The notes under the pieces were generated by a model. It did no database searches and was not told where the DNA came from. It saw only the letters and a list, made by a program, of their open reading frames with translations. From contig SCSY01000262.1 of assembly GCA_004298625.1 (NCBI GenBank), positions 1-7,436 on the forward strand: 7,436 nt of DNA. The letters run 5' to 3'. The stretch's first letter is position 1, and the number at the start of each line of letters is the position of its first letter. Source of the DNA: Nitrospirota bacterium (GTDB lineage: Bacteria > Nitrospirota > Thermodesulfovibrionia > Thermodesulfovibrionales > UBA1546). Below, one piece after another: positions 1 to 5,262 of this stretch. The position numbers were made by a program, and so were the translations under genes.

Positions 1-875
1 TCATCAAACACAAACCGAATTTCGTCTCTAATATGTTGAGAATACCATTTGTCAAGGAAGGAGTCAGCTTGGTCCTGCCTTAATTTGATGTTGTATTGCT
101 CAACAAGTTTGTTGAATATGGGTAAGAACTCTTTTTCCTTTTCTGCGCCGTATTTCTCTTCATTTATCTGATTACGCTGGACTTTATATTTGTATTCAGG
201 AACAGGGAAATATTTATTGTTGAATACATAAAGTGCTCGCAAAAGCTTTTCCTCAAACTCAAGCGCGTGAGAATTTAATAAAAATTCCTTGAGGGCTTTT
301 GTTATTCGGTTGATTTCCTTTTGGACGTCATCTAAGGCGTATTTCGAAACCTTACAGTTCCCTATAAAAGCATTAAAAACAGAAATATCAATGCCGATAG
401 CATGTATCCCAAGTTCGCAAGCTTGTACCATTGTTGTTCCGCTACCGGCGAAAGGGTCAAGAACAATATCGCCTTTTTTAAAGTAAACTTGCTTTTTGAA
501 CTTGTCAATGTGGCCGTCAAGGAAGTATTCCACCAGTTGAGGAATGAATTTCCCTTTATACGGATGGAGTCTATGAACGTGTTTGGTTGTTTCAGCCTCT
601 TTGTATTGGTCAAAGGAAAGTGTCCAGTTTAAATCTTTGCCGAGTTGATCTTTCCACAAAACTTCTCGGTTGCCATTATAAGATTTATAGTAATTCATTA
701 ATTCTTGTTTTGAAACCTGTGCCATTCCATTGTCACCATTTTTTTTGATTCGTCCATATTGAATAAGGTATGAAATATTAGCGGTTGTCACAGTTTTACT
801 TAAATACTGTGTTGCCCATTCGCTGGCTTCTTTTATGGTCAACAATTCATTTGATTCAATCAGTTTTAGTGGCAT
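1..875 (-). CDS. DNA methyltransferase (N6-adenine/N4-cytosine type), N-terminal part, cut by the left window edge
   Basis: The minus-strand reading frame stays open from ATG 875 to the window edge (291 complete codons), so the C-terminus is outside the window. The protein should methylate DNA using S-adenosylmethionine. Seen in the sequence: the SAM-binding motif I DPFAGSGTT at residues 140-148, an acidic ribose-binding position in GIDIS (161-165), and the HPYKGKF segment (104-110) common just ahead of motif I in amino-methyltransferases of the N6_N4_Mtase group. Residues ~10-62 look like an excisionase/MerR-type helix-turn-helix (TIKEASEWA, then ISYLIQYGRIKK). The catalytic motif IV ([DNS]PP[YFW]) is not in the visible part and would have to follow beyond the edge, so the alpha or gamma order fits. 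ATG 875 is the first start after an in-frame TGA at 891-893; no clear Shine-Dalgarno precedes it. The region is AT-richer than the rest, suggesting transfer. Whether a restriction enzyme follows cannot be seen. Class is confident; specificity is unknown. Confidence 0.85.
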   Translation of the reverse strand, partial: MPLKLIESNELLTIKEASEWATQYLSKTVTTANISYLIQYGRIKKNGDNGMAQVSKQELMNYYKSYNGNREVLWKDQLGKDLNWTLSFDQYKEAETTKHVHRLHPYKGKFIPQLVEYFLDGHIDKFKKQVYFKKGDIVLDPFAGSGTTMVQACELGIHAIGIDISVFNAFIGNCKVSKYALDDVQKEINRITKALKEFLLNSHALEFEEKLLRALYVFNNKYFPVPEYKYKVQRNQINEEKYGAEKEKEFLPIFNKLVEQYNIKLRQDQADSFLDKWYSQHIRDEIRFVFD

Positions 876-1015
876 TTCATTTAACAGGTTTCATTTTATT
901 GTAAAGTTGGTCCAGCCTTCTTTTTCCCCCTAGTTTTCAAAAGTATTTTATAAGGTTTAAAGACATATAATCAAGGCAAATAAGTTCACTCCACGAAAAT
1001 CTTGGCGCATACAGC

Positions 1016-1045
1016 TTCCCATGAAATCTATAAATTGTGTATAAT
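1016..1045 (+). promoter_or_regulatory. Candidate sigma-70-type promoter for the DRE-TIM gene
   Basis: A perfect TATAAT lies at 1040-1045. TTCCCA at 1016-1021 matches the -35 consensus at four of six positions, with an 18-base spacer. It sits about 60 bases before the ATG at 1107 in the only intergenic space upstream of that gene, which is transcribed divergently from the methyltransferase. The region is AT-rich, so a chance match is possible. Confidence 0.35.
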
Positions 1046-1091
1046 TCAATATCCCCTTTGTACGGCATCACATGAACGGGGCAATATTTTC

Positions 1092-1096
1092 GGAGG
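1092..1096 (+). promoter_or_regulatory. Shine-Dalgarno site that fixes the start of the DRE-TIM gene
   Basis: GGAGG ends 10 bases before ATG 1107. It is a strong match to the anti-Shine-Dalgarno sequence at a slightly long spacing and supports ATG 1107 as the true start. Confidence 0.6.
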
Positions 1097-1106
1097 TTAT
1101 TAATAT

Positions 1107-2057
1107 ATGTTTCGCGCTAAGATTAAGGTTTTGGATTGCACTGTCCGCGACGGCGGTTTGATAAACAAGTGGCAATTCAGCGATGACTTTGTAAGAAAAA
1201 TTTTTATGGCCCTTTCACGCGCCGGCGTTGACTATATGGAAATCGGATATAAATCCTCCGAGAAATATTTTTCCAGGGGTGAACATGGCGCCTGGAAATT
1301 CTGCACAGAAGATGACCTGAAAAGGATCGTCGGGAACTTTGATACGAAGATGAAACTTTCGGCCATGGCTGACATAGGCCGGATTGATTTTGAAGATATC
1401 CCTGCCAAAAAAGACAGCGCGCTTGACATGATACGGGTAGCCTGTTATGCGCATGAGGTGGACAAAGGCATAAACCTTGCGCATCACTGTATGGAAAAAG
1501 GCTATGAGGTGACCATAAACCTTATGGCGGTTTCCAAGGTCCTGGAAAAAGACCTTGACGAGGCGCTTGAGGACCTTGCCAAAAGCCAGGTGCCGGTTAT
1601 TTATCTCGTAGACAGTTTCGGGGCCATGTATTCAGAGCAGATTCATTTTCTTGCAAAGAAATACTTTAAGGCGCTGCCCGGAAAAGAACTGGGCATGCAT
1701 GCCCACAATAACCAGCAGTTAGCCTTTGCCAATACAATAGAGGCAATTATCGCCGGGATAAACCGCATAGATGCAACCCTGTACGGCATGGGAAGGGGAG
1801 CAGGCAATTGTCCTCTTGAACTGCTGCTTAACTTCCTTAAGAACCCGAAATTCGATATAAGGCCGATACTTGAGATAATACAGGACTCATTAATCCCCAT
1901 GAAAGAAGAAGTTGAGTGGGGCTATCACATTCCCTATATGATTACAGGCATTCTGAATGAACATCCGAGAAGCGGGATGAAGGCAATGGCGGCAAAGAAA
2001 TTGCCGGATCTAAGGCAACTCTATGAAGACCTTCGCGACGGCACGCCGCTGGATTAG
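1107..2057 (+). CDS. DRE-TIM metallolyase family protein (HMG-CoA lyase / 4-hydroxy-2-oxovalerate aldolase-like)
   Basis: A 316-residue protein with an HMGL-like TIM barrel. Family members break or form C-C bonds next to a carbonyl using a divalent metal, in the cytoplasm. Seen: the DRE-type signature LDCTVRDGG (residues 9-17), with Arg14 and Asp15 in the places of the catalytic arginine and metal-binding aspartate of DmpG; HAHNN (198-202) supplying the two metal-ligand histidines His198 and His200; and the barrel-closing glycine-rich motif MGRGAGNCP (228-236). Asp169 lies in the DSFGAM strand motif. All key residues are present, so it should be an active lyase/aldolase. It is somewhat shorter than DmpG-type aldolases, and the region after about residue 240 is a short helical tail rather than an obvious communication domain. 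It lacks the acyl-CoA and leucine-feedback regions of the long synthases. No acylating aldehyde dehydrogenase (DmpF/MhpF) or other pathway gene lies beside it, so the substrate cannot be assigned. It appears monocistronic and converges on the minus-strand cluster, 33 bases away. Confidence 0.85.
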   Translation: MFRAKIKVLDCTVRDGGLINKWQFSDDFVRKIFMALSRAGVDYMEIGYKSSEKYFSRGEHGAWKFCTEDDLKRIVGNFDTKMKLSAMADIGRIDFEDIPAKKDSALDMIRVACYAHEVDKGINLAHHCMEKGYEVTINLMAVSKVLEKDLDEALEDLAKSQVPVIYLVDSFGAMYSEQIHFLAKKYFKALPGKELGMHAHNNQQLAFANTIEAIIAGINRIDATLYGMGRGAGNCPLELLLNFLKNPKFDIRPILEIIQDSLIPMKEEVEWGYHIPYMITGILNEHPRSGMKAMAAKKLPDLRQLYEDLRDGTPLD

Positions 2058-2090
2058 AAATTCCGGGGAGCAAAGGGCAAAATGACCCGA

Positions 2091-2384
2091 TTATCGCAGC
2101 CTGGCTCCGCACTTTCTGCACATACGTTTGTGGATATCTTTGCCAAGATATTTTTTACATGAAGGGCATCTCCAGTTTAACGCGCTAAAACTGATAAACG
2201 CAGCGATAATCAGAGCCTGCAATCCAAAGATAGTATCCCTTGAGAATTCTCCGAAACGATCAGGGCGTTTATAAATCACCGCAAGAAGCAACACCAGAAA
2301 CAGCGCTATTGCCACAGCGAGTATCTGGCGGCCCTGCCGCACTCTGAAATCCCGCCTTGCCTGTTTATCGTCTTTTTTTTGCAT
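2091..2384 (-). CDS. Small membrane protein with two transmembrane helices and a C-terminal zinc ribbon
   Basis: A 97-residue protein of unknown function. Seen: a basic, charged N-terminus (residues 1-20, many Lys/Arg), a hydrophobic helix at about 21-39 (ILAVAIALFLVLLLAVIYK), a short polar loop, a second hydrophobic helix at about 51-69, then a C-terminal treble of CPSC (73-76) and CRKC (89-92) that should bind one zinc ion, followed by a basic end. By the positive-inside rule both termini are probably cytoplasmic, placing the zinc ribbon on the cytoplasmic face; this is an inference. It is the last gene of the minus-strand cluster. Its start ATG lies inside the end of the diguanylate cyclase gene (20-base overlap, +1 frame relative to it), an arrangement typical of translational coupling; the Shine-Dalgarno is weak. 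A run of eight adenines falls in the overlap. No enzyme motif is visible. Confidence 0.75.
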   Translation of the reverse strand: MQKKDDKQARRDFRVRQGRQILAVAIALFLVLLLAVIYKRPDRFGEFSRDTIFGLQALIIAAFISFSALNWRCPSCKKYLGKDIHKRMCRKCGARLR

Positions 2385-3411
2385 CTTCAGAATTTTCCCT
2401 TTGTCTGAGGATCATGCTTTCGACCCTGTTTCTTCCGTTGTTTTTGGCATTATATAAAGCCCTGTCGGCAAGCTCTACTAACTCTTTGTGGCCGGCGTCC
2501 GGGCTCTCTCCGTCAAAATATCCTATGCCGGAACTGATAGTAATCCTGATATTCTCAAAGCTCATTTGTTCGGTTGTTTTCCGCAATCTCTCCGCCACAT
2601 TTAAGGCGTTTTCATAAGAGATGTTGGGCAGTATAACTGCAAATTCCTCTCCCCCGTATCTGGCTGCTACGTCACTCAATCTGGTGCCGTCTTTCAATAT
2701 CTGTGCAATTCCGCGCAACACCATGTCTCCGGCGAGATGACCGCAGGTATCGTTCACTTTTTTAAAAAAATCTATATCGAGCAACAGCAACGTCAGGGGA
2801 TGTTTATATCTCTTTGAGCGGTCCATTTCCTCTTTTAGTCTCAACTCAAAATATTTATGGTGATATAACCCCGTAAGGCCGTCGGTTACGGATTCCTGAT
2901 ACAATCTGGCATTCTCTATTGCTACGGCCACCTGGTTCGCAAAGGCATATAAAAGAACCATGTCATCAAATCCGAAACCCCCTTCAATCCTGTTGATAAC
3001 CTGAAGCACGCCGACTATCCTTTCCTTTGTTCTTACCGGCACACATATCATGCTCTTTGTTATGAAACCGCTGACTTCATCAACCCCCCTGAAAAACCTC
3101 GCATCAGAGCCGACATCATTCGAGATAACAGGTTCTCCGTGTTCCGCAACCCACCCTGCTATGCCCACACCTTTTTCAAGAGTGATCGTCGTTAATTTTT
3201 CACTCTTCCCCCCTATGGCCACCTCGAAGAATAATTCGCCGGTCTTATGGTTTACGATCAAGAGACTCCCTGCCTCTGCATTAAGCAGTTTTGTGGCGGC
3301 CTCGATTACCTTTTTCCTAATAAGAAAAGTATCCAGCGTTGAATTTATAAGGGCAGTCATCTCTATAAGAGTGTTGAGTTGCTGCAGCCTTTTGTCCTGA
3401 TACTCAATCAT
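2365..3411 (-). CDS. Diguanylate cyclase with GAF sensor domain (GAF-GGDEF)
   Basis: Makes cyclic di-GMP from two GTP; no membrane segment or signal peptide, so cytoplasmic. With the start at 3411 it has 348 residues: a GAF domain at about 24-171 (ending in VLQVINR and the helix AVAIENARLYQES), then a GGDEF domain at about 176-332. Seen in the latter: DGLTGLYHHKYF, the metal-binding LLLDIDFFKKVND (Asp212), the active-site GGEEF (253-257), and an RLSD I-site (244-247) exactly five residues before it, so product inhibition is expected. No EAL domain is present, so it should only synthesise. The GAF ligand is unknown. Start choice: 3411 gives an N-terminus immediately before the coiled lead-in IEYQDKRLQQLNTL, with a weak AAAGG upstream. 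ATG 3480 (23 residues longer, 16 bases after the ettA stop) is a real alternative; ATG 3579 would overlap the ettA end by 83 bases and is unlikely. Confidence 0.9.
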   Translation of the reverse strand: MIEYQDKRLQQLNTLIEMTALINSTLDTFLIRKKVIEAATKLLNAEAGSLLIVNHKTGELFFEVAIGGKSEKLTTITLEKGVGIAGWVAEHGEPVISNDVGSDARFFRGVDEVSGFITKSMICVPVRTKERIVGVLQVINRIEGGFGFDDMVLLYAFANQVAVAIENARLYQESVTDGLTGLYHHKYFELRLKEEMDRSKRYKHPLTLLLLDIDFFKKVNDTCGHLAGDMVLRGIAQILKDGTRLSDVAARYGGEEFAVILPNISYENALNVAERLRKTTEQMSFENIRITISSGIGYFDGESPDAGHKELVELADRALYNAKNNGRNRVESMILRQRENSEDAKKRR

Positions 3412-3496
3412 TGAAATGCCTTTCCCGTTCTCAATACTTATAAAAAATATACTCCTTTGCGAAAATAATTTCGAGTGCATTATCCCAATCTCTCGC

Positions 3497-5182
3497 TCAC
3501 CCCCGTGAAAGGTGTCTGTATTTGATGCGGTGGGGCTGGTCTGCGGCAGCGCCGAGGCGCGCTTTTCTGTCGGCCTCATATTCCGAGTAGTTCCCGTCGT
3601 ACCAGACTACCTTGCTGTCGCCCTCGAAGGCGAGTATATGGGTCGCAATCCTGTCAAGAAACCACCTGTCGTGGCTGATTACAACCGCGCACCCGGCAAA
3701 ATTCTCCAATGCCTCTTCCAGCGCGCGCATGGTGTTTACATCAAGGTCATTTGTCGGCTCGTCAAGCAAAAGCACATTGGCTTCTTCTTTAAGCATACGG
3801 GCCAGATGCACGCGGTTTCTTTCTCCGCCTGAAAGCATCGGAACCTTTTTCTGCTGATCACTGCCTGAAAAATTGAAGCGTGCTACATAGGCGCGCGAGT
3901 TCACCTGTTTCTTTCCGAGCTGGATCATATCCTCTCCACGCGTAATTACCTCCCATATTGATTTATCCGGATCAAGGTCATTACGGCTCTGGTCGACATA
4001 CGCGAGCTTTACGGTCTCTCCTGTTTTGAAACTGCCTGAATCAGGTTTTTCCTGACCGGTTATCATGCGGAAGAGTGTAGTCTTTCCTGCGCCGTTTGGT
4101 CCGATAATCCCGACAATTCCTCCGGGAGGAAGAGAGAAGGTCATGCCTTCCATCAATATATTGTCACCGTATGCCTTGGAGACGTTATCCGCATCTATTA
4201 CGACATTTCCCAACCGAGGGCCGGGGGGAATATATATTTCGAGTTCCTTAGATCTTTTTTCAATATCCTGACTTAAAAGCGCCTCATAAGAATTGATACG
4301 CGCCTTTGCCTTTGCATGGCGTCCCTTGGGCGACATCTTTATCCACTCAAGTTCGCGCTGAAGTGTCTTCTGTCTCTCGCTCTCTGTCTTCTCTTCCTGC
4401 TGCAGCCGGTTTCTCTTTTGCTCCAGCCATGAAGAATAATTTCCTTTCCACGGGATTCCCTCGCCGCGGTCGAGTTCCAGTATCCAGCCGGCGACATTAT
4501 CGAGAAAATAACGGTCATGGGTCACTGCAATGATGGTGCCGGCATAGTTTTGAAGATGGTGCTCAAGCCATGCCACTGTCTCGGCATCAAGATGATTCGT
4601 CGGCTCGTCAAGAAGCAAGATGTCCGGCTTCTGAAGCAAGAGCCTGCAAAGCGCAACACGCCTTCTTTCCCCTCCTGAAAGGATATTGACCGGCGTATCT
4701 CCCTGAGGGCAGCGCAAAGCATCCATCGCCATCTCAAGACGGGAATCAAGTTCCCATGCATCAAGGGCATCGAGTTTCTCCTGCACTTTACCCTGACGCT
4801 CGATAAGTTTGCTCATCTCGTCATCCGACATGGGTTCGCTGAATTTTTCATTAATAGCATTATATTCTTTAAGCGCGTCAACTATTCCCTGCACGCCTTC
4901 TTCCACAATCTCGCGCACTGTTTTTTTGTCGTCAAGTTCCGGCTCCTGTTCGAGCATACCTACTGTGTGGCCGGGTGCAAGCACTGTCTCTCCGTTGAAC
5001 TCTTTATCCTTCCCTGCAAGGATGCGGAGGAGGGAACTTTTTCCTGACCCGTTCAGGCCGAGGACCCCAATTTTTGCCCCGTAAAAATAAGAGAGGTAGA
5101 TATTCTTCAGGACAGGTTTCTTATCATAAAACTTGCTTACTCCTATCATGGAGTAGATAACTTTGTTAGGTTCGTTGCTCAT
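3497..5182 (-). CDS. ettA: ABC-F ATPase, EttA-like energy-dependent translational throttle protein
   Basis: A 561-residue soluble twin-ATPase, close to the usual EttA length of about 555. EttA binds the ribosomal E site and gates the first peptide bond according to ATP/ADP ratio. Seen: first nucleotide-binding domain with Walker A GLNGSGKS (42-49), signature LSGGE (168-172), Walker B LLLDEP (189-194) and switch His222; an arm-like insertion at about 95-140; a charged linker at about 250-320 with the SPKGRHAKAKARINSYE segment typical of the tRNA-contacting linker; second domain with GPNGAGKT (361-368), LSGGE (450-454), LLLDEP (471-476) and His504. Both catalytic glutamates (Glu193, Glu475) are present, so both sites should hydrolyse ATP. 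The IGVLGLNGSGKS and C-terminal HRIKYRHLSRG regions resemble EttA rather than Uup or antibiotic-resistance ABC-F proteins. No transmembrane part, so it is not a transporter. Start ATG 5182 has AAAGGA 10 bases upstream. It lies 80 bases after the Lon-like gene and just before the cyclase. Confidence 0.93.
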   Translation of the reverse strand: MSNEPNKVIYSMIGVSKFYDKKPVLKNIYLSYFYGAKIGVLGLNGSGKSSLLRILAGKDKEFNGETVLAPGHTVGMLEQEPELDDKKTVREIVEEGVQGIVDALKEYNAINEKFSEPMSDDEMSKLIERQGKVQEKLDALDAWELDSRLEMAMDALRCPQGDTPVNILSGGERRRVALCRLLLQKPDILLLDEPTNHLDAETVAWLEHHLQNYAGTIIAVTHDRYFLDNVAGWILELDRGEGIPWKGNYSSWLEQKRNRLQQEEKTESERQKTLQRELEWIKMSPKGRHAKAKARINSYEALLSQDIEKRSKELEIYIPPGPRLGNVVIDADNVSKAYGDNILMEGMTFSLPPGGIVGIIGPNGAGKTTLFRMITGQEKPDSGSFKTGETVKLAYVDQSRNDLDPDKSIWEVITRGEDMIQLGKKQVNSRAYVARFNFSGSDQQKKVPMLSGGERNRVHLARMLKEEANVLLLDEPTNDLDVNTMRALEEALENFAGCAVVISHDRWFLDRIATHILAFEGDSKVVWYDGNYSEYEADRKARLGAAADQPHRIKYRHLSRG

Positions 5183-5262
5183 CTTGATTCAATCCTTTCT
5201 TTTTCCATAGTTTAAAAGCGCTCAGAAGTAAAAAAAACTGTCAAAGCTGAAAGACATGAGGA

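Noticed and set aside
402..632. Plus-strand and alternative minus-strand ORFs within the methyltransferase region
   Set aside because: They lie inside the longer continuous methyltransferase frame, which carries motif I; none has a motif of its own.
1050..1085. CCCC...GGGG stem-loop in the leader of the DRE-TIM gene, possibly a riboswitch
   Set aside because: Only four contiguous pairs with a long, poorly pairing loop; no known riboswitch core is recognisable.
2058..2105. Possible bidirectional terminator between the convergent genes
   Set aside because: GGG...CCC arms in GGGCAAAATGACCC pair for only three bases, and there is no following T run on either strand, so no intrinsic terminator can be supported.
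3460..3473. Short palindrome CGAAAATAATTTCG between the EttA-like gene and the cyclase
   Set aside because: Arms are only five bases in AT-rich DNA and do not extend; chance occurrence is likely and no operator family was recognised.
3412..3579. N-terminal extension of the cyclase frame up to ATG 3579
   Set aside because: It would overlap the end of the EttA-like gene by 83 bases, and the extra residues look like an out-of-frame read of that gene's C-terminus, not a domain. ATG 3480 remains possible and is noted in the gene entry.
5183..5262. Terminator or promoter between the Lon-type and EttA-like genes
   Set aside because: There is an eight-T run on the minus strand, but no stem of more than three or four bases before it, and no clear -35/-10 pair.
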